NCBI GenBank assembly: GCA_963677655.1
Contig: OY782088.1
Strand: one strand, 5' to 3'
From: Saccharicrinis sp963677655
GTDB lineage: Bacteria; Bacteroidota; Bacteroidia; Bacteroidales; Marinilabiliaceae
Length of the DNA: 64,000 nt
Shown: piece after piece, positions 56,750-64,000 of the stretch
How positions within the stretch are numbered: position 1 is the stretch's first letter
How the letters are laid out: every line of letters starts with the position of its first letter
Notes under the pieces: model-generated
What the model saw: only the letters and a program-made list of their open reading frames with translations
The model's database searches: none
Told to the model about the DNA's origin: nothing
Translations under genes and position numbers: made by a program

Positions 56750-59700
56750 TTATTGAATTTCTTTAATATTCTCGTCATCAATAGTAACAATCTTCTTTTT
56801 GCTTACTCTTTCCTGTAAACTCTGGAACATGATAAACAGTGTAGGAATAATAATAATACCAATTAACGTACCTACTAACATACCCCCAATAGCACTGATA
56901 CCAATTGATTTGTTACCGATAGCACCAGCTCCTTTAGCTAAAGCCAATGGCAATAATCCGAATATAAATGCAAACGAGGTCATTAAAATAGGACGTAAAC
57001 GAGCAACAGCTCCTGTAACAGCAGCTTTAACAATACTCATACCCTGCTTTCGTCGTTGCACCGCATATTCCACAATAAGAATAGCATTCTTAGCTAACAG
57101 ACCAATAAGCATGATCAGTGAAATCTGTACATAAATATTATTCATAATACCTGTACCACTAACCATTGCTACAAAAATGAATACAAATACACCAGCTAAA
57201 CCTACAGGTAATGATAAAATTACTGCTAGAGGTAGAATATAACTTTCGTATAGAGCAGCTAATAATAAATACACGAATACCAAACAAAGCACAAATATGA
57301 TAGCTGTAGTACTACTACTATTTACTTCCTCGCGAGTCATACCCGAAAAGTCATAACCATATCCGTCAGGCAAATCAATAGATTCGATAAACTTCAATAC
57401 ATCTCCGGAACTTTTTCCTTCATAATAATTCGGGATGATTGTTACTGACATTGAAGAATATAAGTTAAAACGAGTTAAGGCCTGAGGTCCTGTAACATCT
57501 TCTACTGTAATAAATTCCGAAATAGGAGCCATTGATCCGCTACCTGTTTTCACCTGCAGATAACTCAAATCATCTAATTTTGAGCGATACTCAGGAGCTG
57601 CCTGAACCATAACACGGAACTGTTTTCCGTACAAGTTAAAGTTAGATACATACATACTACCAATATAAGCCTGTAATGTGGTCATTACTGTACTTAATGT
57701 CATACCTGCATCCTTAATTTTAGCGATATCTACATGAATTTCTTTTTGAGGGAAACGAGGGTCAAAAGTGTTCATAATCATCATTGAAGTACCACTCGCT
57801 CTAATCTTATCAAGGAAATCATTGGTAACCTCATAAAACTTATTGATATCACCACCCGTTTTATCCTGCATCTTTAACTCAACACCACTACTCATACCAA
57901 AACCTTGTAAGGTTGGCATACCAAAGAACATAAACGATGCATTAGTTATGCTATCTGTTCTTTGTTTTAATATTGCAGCTACATCCGATGTTGTAATATC
58001 TCTTTCTGTCCAGTCATCCATTTTAATGATCACTGATCCGTAGGAGCTACCCATACCACTTAAAAAGCTAACACCAGTAAGGTTAGTTACTGTTCGTACG
58101 TGAGGAATTTCACTTGCTATTTCAACTACTTTTTCAACAATACTGTCAGTTCTTTCCAAAGATGATCCCGGAGCAAGAGTAATCATCCCCATTACACCAC
58201 CACTATCCTCCTGAGGAACGAAACCAGCAGGTATCATATTGATAAGGAAATAAAAGATATAACTAAATACACCAATAATTGCAACTGTAATCCAACGATG
58301 ACTCTTTTTACCCATGAAATTCAATGTTTTACCATACTTTTTGGTAACAGCATCGAAACCTACATTAAACACATAGTAAAAACGTTGCATAAAATTGCGA
58401 TCCTTAGCCTCAGGAATATGATGCGACTTTAGGAATATAGCACATAAAGCAGGACTTAAGGTTAATGCATTTACTGCAGAAATAACAATAGAGATTGCCA
58501 GTGTTAAACCAAATTGCTTAAAGAAAACACCACTGGTTCCACCAATAAAACTTACCGGAATAAACACGGCAGACATTACCAGTGTAATAGATACAATAGC
58601 CGGAGCAATTTCGCTCAATGCACTTAATGTTGCTTTACGCGGATCTTTTTCACCGGCATCCATATGCGAGTGAACCGCCTCAACAACCACAATAGCATCA
58701 TCCACTACAATACCAATGGCCAATACCAAAGCAAATAAAGTCAACAGGTTTATTGAAAAACCAAAAACCAATAAGAAAAAGAAAGTACCAATAATAGCTA
58801 CAGGTACTGCAATAGCCGGAATCAAGGTAGCCCTAAAGTTTTGCAGGAATAAGAAAACTACAATAAATACAAGGATAAATGCCTCAAATAAGGTATGTAA
58901 TACTTTTTCGATAGATGCATTTAAGAAACTACTGGCATCCATTTCGAAACTGTACTTCATACCATCAGGAAATGTTTCAGCGGACTTTGCCAATACTTCT
59001 TTTACATCACTAATTACATCCTGAGCATTAGAACCTGCAGTTTGCGAAATACCCATAATGATGGCAGGGTTACCTTCATTTAATGTATTTACCGCATACG
59101 ATAAAGAACCTAACTCAACATCAGCAACATCTTTTAATCTTAATACCTGAGAATCTTCTGAACGAATGATAATATCCTCGAACTGTGCCTCTGTAGTTAA
59201 ACGACCTGTATATTTTAAAGAATATTGAAATGTTTGATTACTGTTAGCACCTAGTTCACCAGGAGCGGCTTCAATATTTTGATCCTGTAAGGCAGCAATA
59301 ACCTCTGTTGGATTCATTTTATATGCAGCCAATGCATCAGGTCTAAGCCAGATACGCATTGAATAGTTTCTTGCTCCATATACTTCTGCACTACCAACAC
59401 CAGTTACCCTTTTAATTTGAGGTATAATGTTAATGTTGGCATAGTTTTGAATAAACTCACCATCGTAATCCGGATTTGTAGACGATACCGCAATAAAAAG
59501 CACATTACTACTCTGCTGCTTTTGTACAGTTACACCTACCTGAGTAACCTCAGAAGGTAATAACGAAGTAGCCTGAGAAACCCTGTTTTGAACATTTACT
59601 GTTGCAATATCAGGATCTACTCCCTGCTTAAAATAAACCTCTATTTGCGCTGAACCACCATTAGAAGCTGTTGAAGTCATGTAAGTCATTCCTTCAACAC

Positions 59701-59911
59701 CATTAATAGACTCTTCAAGTGGAACAATTACACTTTTTAATACCGCATCGGCATTAGCACCACTATATGTTGTTTGTACCCTAACTGTTGGAGGTGCGAT
59801 ATTGGGGTATTGCTCTACCGGTAAGGTTGCAATACCAATAACACCCAACACTACAAATAATATAGATATTACTGTAGATAATACGGGACGTTCTATGAAT
59901 GTTTTTAACAT
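56750..59911 (-). CDS. RND multidrug efflux pump (HAE-1/AcrB type)
   Basis: A 1053-residue inner-membrane, proton-driven pump of full family length. Twelve membrane helices and two large periplasmic loops are visible. The proton-relay aspartates lie in AIGIVVDDAIVVVEAV, and MFFGMPTLQGFGMSSG-type porter segments are recognisable. N-terminal FIERPVLSTVISILFVVLGVIG is typical of HAE-1. It takes drugs, detergents or bile-like amphiphiles from the periplasm and expels them through the TolC-type partner. It sits in an operon with adaptor (16-base gap) and channel (4-base gap). Confidence 0.97.
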   Translation of the reverse strand: MLKTFIERPVLSTVISILFVVLGVIGIATLPVEQYPNIAPPTVRVQTTYSGANADAVLKSVIVPLEESINGVEGMTYMTSTASNGGSAQIEVYFKQGVDPDIATVNVQNRVSQATSLLPSEVTQVGVTVQKQQSSNVLFIAVSSTNPDYDGEFIQNYANINIIPQIKRVTGVGSAEVYGARNYSMRIWLRPDALAAYKMNPTEVIAALQDQNIEAAPGELGANSNQTFQYSLKYTGRLTTEAQFEDIIIRSEDSQVLRLKDVADVELGSLSYAVNTLNEGNPAIIMGISQTAGSNAQDVISDVKEVLAKSAETFPDGMKYSFEMDASSFLNASIEKVLHTLFEAFILVFIVVFLFLQNFRATLIPAIAVPVAIIGTFFFLLVFGFSINLLTLFALVLAIGIVVDDAIVVVEAVHSHMDAGEKDPRKATLSALSEIAPAIVSITLVMSAVFIPVSFIGGTSGVFFKQFGLTLAISIVISAVNALTLSPALCAIFLKSHHIPEAKDRNFMQRFYYVFNVGFDAVTKKYGKTLNFMGKKSHRWITVAIIGVFSYIFYFLINMIPAGFVPQEDSGGVMGMITLAPGSSLERTDSIVEKVVEIASEIPHVRTVTNLTGVSFLSGMGSSYGSVIIKMDDWTERDITTSDVAAILKQRTDSITNASFMFFGMPTLQGFGMSSGVELKMQDKTGGDINKFYEVTNDFLDKIRASGTSMMIMNTFDPRFPQKEIHVDIAKIKDAGMTLSTVMTTLQAYIGSMYVSNFNLYGKQFRVMVQAAPEYRSKLDDLSYLQVKTGSGSMAPISEFITVEDVTGPQALTRFNLYSSMSVTIIPNYYEGKSSGDVLKFIESIDLPDGYGYDFSGMTREEVNSSSTTAIIFVLCLVFVYLLLAALYESYILPLAVILSLPVGLAGVFVFIFVAMVSGTGIMNNIYVQISLIMLIGLLAKNAILIVEYAVQRRKQGMSIVKAAVTGAVARLRPILMTSFAFIFGLLPLALAKGAGAIGNKSIGISAIGGMLVGTLIGIIIIPTLFIMFQSLQERVSKKKIVTIDDENIKEIQ

Positions 59912-59927
59912 TAGCTTTTTCTTTTAA

Positions 59928-60992
59928 TTATTGAATCTGAATTTCCATACCATTCTTAAGTGTTGAAATACCATCGGTAACAATTTTATCACCGGCATTA
60001 ACACCATCTAACACTGCGAAATTCTTACCATCTGGAGTAGATTCAACAGTAATTACTTTTTGTGCAGTTTTATTTCCCTCCAAGGTATAAACCAAAACTT
60101 TATTTTGTTGAGCAAATGTTGCTTTCTGAGGTATTTCAAATACATTTTTAAGTAGTGTAGGAATAATCACTTTTCCACTTGTTCCACTTCGTAATAAGCC
60201 ATGAGGATTACTAAATACAGCTCTAAAGTTAACAGCTCCAGTACTTGCATCAACAACACCTGATATAGTTTCAATTCTTCCTTCTTCTTCATACTCACTT
60301 CCGTCTGCTAATATTAACTTTACCGAAGGCATTTTATCTATCTTCTCAGCCTGAGTATCGCCTTCCCATTTACGCATATACTTCAACAACTCTTTTTCAT
60401 TCATTGAAAAATATGCTACCACTTTTTCTGTATTAGCAATATTTGTTAAAACACTTGAACTGTTTACCAGGGTTCCTATACGGTATGGTAATGTTCCTAC
60501 TGTACCATTAATTGGGCTGGTAACTGTAGTCCAGCTCAAAGACGCTTTCGCTTTTTGTAAATTAGCTTTAGCTGAATTGAATGCATTCTCGTAAGACTTT
60601 AATAATACATCACTAATAATTCCTTTTTCAGCCAATGGACGCATACGCTCCACATCAAGCTGAGCAGTATTATAACTGGCCTGAGCCGTTTGTAATGCCT
60701 GTACTGATGACGGTGAGTTAATTTTAAATAAAGGAGTTCCTTTTTTTACCTCTGATCCTTCATCAACATAAACTGCTTCAATAAAACCGTCAACCCTTGG
60801 TTTTATTTCAATATCAATCTGTCCTTTTAAAACAGTTGGGTATACAGAGTGTAACTCTACATCTTTAGCGACCAACTCTGTAACAGGATATTTTTTAGCG
60901 GATTGCGTAGCACTTGTAGTTTGTGTCTTTTTACCACAAGAAACTAATAATAGGAGCCCTAATGCTCCTGTCGTAATCTTCTGTAAATTCAT
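59928..60992 (-). CDS. RND efflux periplasmic adaptor (MFP)
   Basis: A 354-residue adaptor from the ATG at 60992; a longer frame to 61031 would begin inside the predicted operator. It has a lipoprotein signal (GALGLLLLVSCGKK), a lipoyl half (VDGFIEAVYVDEGSEVKKGTPLFKI), an alpha-hairpin (about residues 90-150), the second lipoyl half (SPINGTVGTLPYRIGTLV), a beta-barrel and a membrane-proximal domain. It bridges pump and channel. A candidate MarR site lies 40 bases upstream, inside the marR-adaptor gap. Confidence 0.95.
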   Translation of the reverse strand: MNLQKITTGALGLLLLVSCGKKTQTTSATQSAKKYPVTELVAKDVELHSVYPTVLKGQIDIEIKPRVDGFIEAVYVDEGSEVKKGTPLFKINSPSSVQALQTAQASYNTAQLDVERMRPLAEKGIISDVLLKSYENAFNSAKANLQKAKASLSWTTVTSPINGTVGTLPYRIGTLVNSSSVLTNIANTEKVVAYFSMNEKELLKYMRKWEGDTQAEKIDKMPSVKLILADGSEYEEEGRIETISGVVDASTGAVNFRAVFSNPHGLLRSGTSGKVIIPTLLKNVFEIPQKATFAQQNKVLVYTLEGNKTAQKVITVESTPDGKNFAVLDGVNAGDKIVTDGISTLKNGMEIQIQ

Positions 60993-61028
60993 AGTATAAT
61001 TATTATATATTATTGTCGTTGTTTTTAG

Positions 61029-61053
61029 CAATAGTTAATATTTGCAACTATTG
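61029..61053. promoter_or_regulatory. candidate MarR operator, site 1
   Basis: CAATAGTT (61029-61036) mirrors AACTATTG (61046-61053). The 22 bases TAGTTAATATTTGCAACTATTG match the site at 61614-61635 in 17 of 22 positions. It lies just after the marR stop and before the adaptor start. Confidence 0.55.
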
Positions 61054-61065
61054 ACTCAAAATTTT

Positions 61066-61506
61066 TTATTTTACTCCCATTTTATTTTGAATATGATCAA
61101 ACACTTTATAAAAAGCAGCAACATCTTCTTCATTTAATCCCTCCATCAGGTTAACTGTTATTTCATGATCACAAGCAATGGTTAACTCAGTATATTCAAA
61201 TCCCTTTTGAGTGAGCGTAATTATATTTCTTCTTCTGTCATTAGGATCTGTACTACGCATTAATAAACCATCCTTTTCAAGTACATCAATCATTCTAAGC
61301 ACTACCGATTTATCTTTTTTCATTATTTCAGCAATATCCTGTTGTACAGGAGCCGATTTTTGACAAAACCTAACAACCAACAACACCACCATCTGGTCAA
61401 AACTATAATCGATTCCTTTTTGCTTTAATAAATCCGCCATTAACTTTGGAAAAATCCCCTTGATAGACCCAATTGTCATTCCCAATGGCTTGACTTCAAA
61501 CTTCAT
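61066..61506 (-). CDS. MarR-family repressor of the efflux operon
   Basis: A 146-residue winged-helix MarR protein. It shows PVQQDIAEIMKKDKSVVLRMIDVLEKDGLL as recognition helix region (residues about 53-82) and RSTDPNDRRRNIITLTQKG as the wing, both typical. It is first in the efflux operon and very probably represses it until a ligand binds, as for MarR/MexR systems. Two related 22-base palindromic sites, upstream of marR and between marR and the adaptor, support autoregulation. Confidence 0.95.
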   Translation of the reverse strand: MKFEVKPLGMTIGSIKGIFPKLMADLLKQKGIDYSFDQMVVLLVVRFCQKSAPVQQDIAEIMKKDKSVVLRMIDVLEKDGLLMRSTDPNDRRRNIITLTQKGFEYTELTIACDHEITVNLMEGLNEEDVAAFYKVFDHIQNKMGVK

Positions 61507-61613
61507 TTTATTTGTGTTTTATTATTTTTTAATCGTAAATATTATTATATCAGACATCTAAGACTTCAATCAAAAAGCTCTGAAAATAATTTAGATAGCA
61601 AAGAAATATCTAT

Positions 61614-61636
61614 TAGTTGACTTTAGCAACTGTTGC
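61614..61636. promoter_or_regulatory. candidate MarR operator, site 2
   Basis: TAGTTGACTTTAGCAACTGTTG contains AGTTG (61615-61619) mirrored by CAACT (61627-61631), and an overlapping GCAACTGTTGC palindrome (61626-61636). It lies 108 bases before the marR start and shares TAGTT, GCAACT and TTG at the same spacing as site 1. Confidence 0.55.
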
Positions 61637-61701
61637 AATATTCATTTAATTATAATTAACATCAATTCGTCTTTTTTATTTAAATGTTTATTTTTTTAAT
61701 A

Positions 61702-61709
61702 TACTTTTG
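61702..61709 (+). promoter_or_regulatory. -7 element for the carbonic anhydrase gene
   Basis: TACTTTTG (TAnnTTTG), 101 bases before the ATG at 61811. The predicted leader contains CCCC and GGGG around a short A-rich loop (61742-61759). Confidence 0.45.
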
Positions 61710-61810
61710 CAACATCTAAGTATAACCTTACAATTCTCTCTCCCCCCAAAAAAGTGGGGTTATTATTTAGTAAATAAACTACAATAGACATTTAAATTAT
61801 AAACAATAAG

Positions 61811-62623
61811 ATGAGCAATTTTAACAGATGGGTTTTATCCCTGATTGTTGCATTTGCATTGTTTGCATGCAACACTAGTACCCAAAACAAAAGGGGAGAA
61901 AAAACAGAACATGAACACTCGGGTGAAAAAAAACATGTACACTGGGTTCATGCTACAGGTGAAGAAGGTCCAGAGAACTGGAAAAACCTAAGCGAGGACT
62001 TTTTACCTTGCGGAGGACATTCTCAGTCTCCAATTAACATTGTAACTAAAGATGTATCAAAAGTTGATAGCTTACTACCTTTAACGGTAAATTATGGAAC
62101 AACCGATGTAGATATTATCAATAATGGACATACAGTACAATTCAATGTTAATGGTAATAATACCCTATCTATTGAAGGAAAAGACTACCATTTATTACAA
62201 TTCCATTTTCATGCATTAAGTGAACATACTGTTAATGGAGATCATTATCCGTTAGAAGTGCATTTTGTGCATAAGCATTCGGATAGTGACTTGTTAGTAA
62301 TGGGAATATTTTTTAAAGAAGGTGAATCTAATGATTTATTTGCAAGGTACTTAGAAAATTTCCCGGAAGAAAAAGGCGAATTTACTGCAGTAGAACAGAT
62401 TGAACTTATGGAAACAATCCCTGGAGATTTAAGTTACTACCACTATGATGGATCTTTAACAACACCTCCATGTTCAGAAGTTGTAACATGGTATGTACTT
62501 CAGACTCCATTAGTTGCCTCAAAAGAACAAATTCAACAATTTTCAAAAATTTTACATAACAATTATCGACCTACTTTACCTCTAAATAACAGAAAGGTAG
62601 TTTGTTGTGCAAATGCTCGTTAA
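61811..62623 (+). CDS. alpha-carbonic anhydrase, lipoprotein
   Basis: A 270-residue alpha-class carbonic anhydrase exported as a lipoprotein (lipobox FALFACNT, Cys20), so it acts in the periplasm or on the outer membrane. Zinc ligands are H132 and H134 in LLQFHFHALSEHT and H151 in LEVHFVHKH. The substrate pocket region SLTTPPCSEVVTW is conserved, and C67 with the Cys of PPCSE can form the usual disulfide. A His-rich linker (EHEHSGEKKHVHWVH) follows the lipid anchor. It interconverts CO2 and bicarbonate, perhaps for bicarbonate supply or pH control. Confidence 0.96.
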   Translation: MSNFNRWVLSLIVAFALFACNTSTQNKRGEKTEHEHSGEKKHVHWVHATGEEGPENWKNLSEDFLPCGGHSQSPINIVTKDVSKVDSLLPLTVNYGTTDVDIINNGHTVQFNVNGNNTLSIEGKDYHLLQFHFHALSEHTVNGDHYPLEVHFVHKHSDSDLLVMGIFFKEGESNDLFARYLENFPEEKGEFTAVEQIELMETIPGDLSYYHYDGSLTTPPCSEVVTWYVLQTPLVASKEQIQQFSKILHNNYRPTLPLNNRKVVCCANAR

Positions 62624-62630
62624 TAAAATA

Positions 62631-62664
62631 AAAAGCCACATTGAAATAATTCATTGTGGCTTTT
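62631..62664. terminator. bidirectional terminator
   Basis: AAAAGCCACA (62631-62640) pairs with TGTGGCTTTT (62655-62664), with further inner pairing. It sits between convergent genes, with A and T runs on the two sides. Confidence 0.8.
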
Positions 62665-62689
62665 TATTTATATGCTTAAAACCCCAATA

Positions 62690-64000
62690 TTACTTTTCTA
62701 AAATTTTGGATAAACGTTGATAATGCGTTTTAATTACAATCATAGTACTATCTGTATCAAACACCGAATTTAAACCTTGTTCTTCTTGCGGAGGATCTCC
62801 CATCAAATCATCACCATTGCTCCACATTGGATCTTCTTTTAAATGACGCCCCATTCCTCCAAAAGCCCAGAAATTACTACCAGCCAATACTCCTCCATCT
62901 TTAGCACTTTGTTCTACTTTAGTAAATGCATGACTATAATATTTATCACGTGCTGTAGTTCCATCTTCTGTATTAAACTGATGATGATCACGAGGTAAAC
63001 CAAATTCTTCAAAAACTATTGGTTTATCTAGCTCTTTTGCCACCTCCATATGCAGTTTCATATAATTATCTGTAAGCACTATTGCAGAATCTAAAGTTTC
63101 AGAAATTCTTTCACTATCGATCCATTGCCAGTTTTTTGGCCATATATGCATCGTTAAATAATCCACACTACTATAACTATGTATTGTTTTAAAAAGCTCG
63201 AGATCCTGCTCACACCCATGCTTGCCTTCGGTTCCTGTAGTAACCAAATGATTAGAATCTAAAGATTTTATATAATCTGCCGTAATTTTTACCCACTTTG
63301 AGAAATTCTCTTTATTTTCTTCTGATAATGCCCGAGGTTCGTTTGCCAGTTCCCATGTCATTATCGTAGGATCCTCGGTATACTTTACACCGCTATATTT
63401 ATTAGTTCTGGAAAGCATGAACTTAATGTGATCCTGATATAATTTCTGACATGAATCACTGGCATGAAATTGAGAACAATAAGCCATAAACTCAGGCCAG
63501 CTGTGAGGCTCAATATTAGGATAAGGAATATCTCCGTATCCACTCCAATTCAGGTACTGACCATATCCACCCGACCATTCCCAGGTATTATTTAAATACA
63601 AAATAGCATGCATCTTTCTTTTGCTCATCTCATTCAATAAAAAGTCCAACCCATCCAATAAAGTATCATTATACACGCCCGGCTCTAACTGCAACGCCGG
63701 TGTAACTCTATAAGGTTCATTATTGGGACCTTCTGCACCTGCTAAAATGCGCAGATTATTAATGCCTACACTTTGCATCAAATCCAGCTCTTTTATTAAC
63801 CTATCCCGATCACCACCTTGACCAGTTGATGCTAAAATTCCACCATACCAATAGTTGGTTCCTACAAAATAATAAGGTTTATTATTCCAGATAAACTGAT
63901 GCCCCATTCGAGTAACAAAACTATTTTGTTCTGATTGCTTTGGATTACATCCTGTAATGACGAGCAATATTAAAACTGATATGTAGATTATGTTTTTCAT
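62690..64000 (-). CDS. GH5 family glycosidase, probable beta-mannanase (lipoprotein)
   Basis: A 436-residue GH5 TIM-barrel enzyme; its ATG is the last base triplet of the window, so the gene is complete. The lipoprotein signal has Cys18 (LVITGCNP). Acid/base E221 is in TWELANEPR, and nucleophile E332 is in IVFEEFGLPRD. FVGTNYWYGG and LRILAGAEGPN near the N-terminus, and HIWPKNW, are typical of GH5_7 beta-mannanases. I infer activity on mannan or glucomannan at the cell surface. Upstream context is beyond the window. Confidence 0.9.
   Translation of the reverse strand: MKNIIYISVLILLVITGCNPKQSEQNSFVTRMGHQFIWNNKPYYFVGTNYWYGGILASTGQGGDRDRLIKELDLMQSVGINNLRILAGAEGPNNEPYRVTPALQLEPGVYNDTLLDGLDFLLNEMSKRKMHAILYLNNTWEWSGGYGQYLNWSGYGDIPYPNIEPHSWPEFMAYCSQFHASDSCQKLYQDHIKFMLSRTNKYSGVKYTEDPTIMTWELANEPRALSEENKENFSKWVKITADYIKSLDSNHLVTTGTEGKHGCEQDLELFKTIHSYSSVDYLTMHIWPKNWQWIDSERISETLDSAIVLTDNYMKLHMEVAKELDKPIVFEEFGLPRDHHQFNTEDGTTARDKYYSHAFTKVEQSAKDGGVLAGSNFWAFGGMGRHLKEDPMWSNGDDLMGDPPQEEQGLNSVFDTDSTMIVIKTHYQRLSKILEK

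Overview
The window is AT-rich DNA from a member of the Bacteroidota, most likely a free-living or marine lineage near the Marinilabiliales/Bacteroidales. The reasons are promoters of the TAnnTTTG type, a TonB-dependent receptor with an N-terminal carboxypeptidase-regulatory-like domain, an ExbB-ExbD-ExbD-TonB set, a DUF4831-like protein, paired M16 peptidases and a periplasmic alpha-carbonic anhydrase. I see no rRNA, tRNA, CRISPR array or phage module. Naming a genus from this text alone would be a guess.

Layout. 1-450: end of a PqqD-plus-short-peptide locus that continues off the left edge. 0.5-6.2 kb: divergent tsaD and tamB. 6.2-7.1 kb: a Y1/HUH transposase of RAYT type between inverted palindromes. 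7.3-10.0 kb: exbB, two exbD, tonB. 10.0-10.3 kb: repeat island 1. 10.4-13.9 kb: two POT peptide transporters. 14.5-19 kb: nnr, a DUF4831-like protein and pepD. 19.4 kb: a lone receiver. 20-31.5 kb, minus strand: two lipoproteins, a D-threonine-aldolase-like enzyme, purA, a Fur-family regulator, Rel (ppGpp), two M16 peptidases and a nitronate-monooxygenase-like flavoprotein. 31.8-35.1 kb: two small unknown proteins and a TonB receptor. 35.4-44.5 kb: two ClC paralogues, an unknown 357-residue protein, a NUMOD4-HNH protein, a DEAD-box helicase and glyA. 44.6-51.6 kb: a universal stress protein, a chemotaxis receptor, an HNH/HTH protein, YceI, pirin and an AraC regulator. 51.7-54.3 kb: a candidate small RNA, a TPR histidine kinase and a small unknown protein. 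54.4-55.3 kb: repeat island 2. 55.3-61.5 kb: marR-adaptor-RND-TolC efflux operon. 61.8-64 kb: alpha-carbonic anhydrase and a GH5 mannanase-like lipoprotein.

How the parts connect. TonB/ExbBD energises outer-membrane receptors such as the one at 32.7-35.1 kb. The peptide transporters, PepD and the M16 pair suggest use of peptides. GH5 suggests use of mannan. The efflux operon carries its own MarR gene, and two matching 22-bp sites are placed for autoregulation.

The least explained material is non-coding. Two islands 44 kb apart hold inverted copies of one 126-bp core, bounded by 9-bp inverted repeats (TGCGGGTAT). The core contains, and is flanked by, unrelated short repeats that all share an 11-bp period. 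The same islands carry members of a separate CCTGTCAGG hairpin family with five copies in the window. A good promoter-terminator pair at 51.8 kb predicts a small RNA of about 67 nt.
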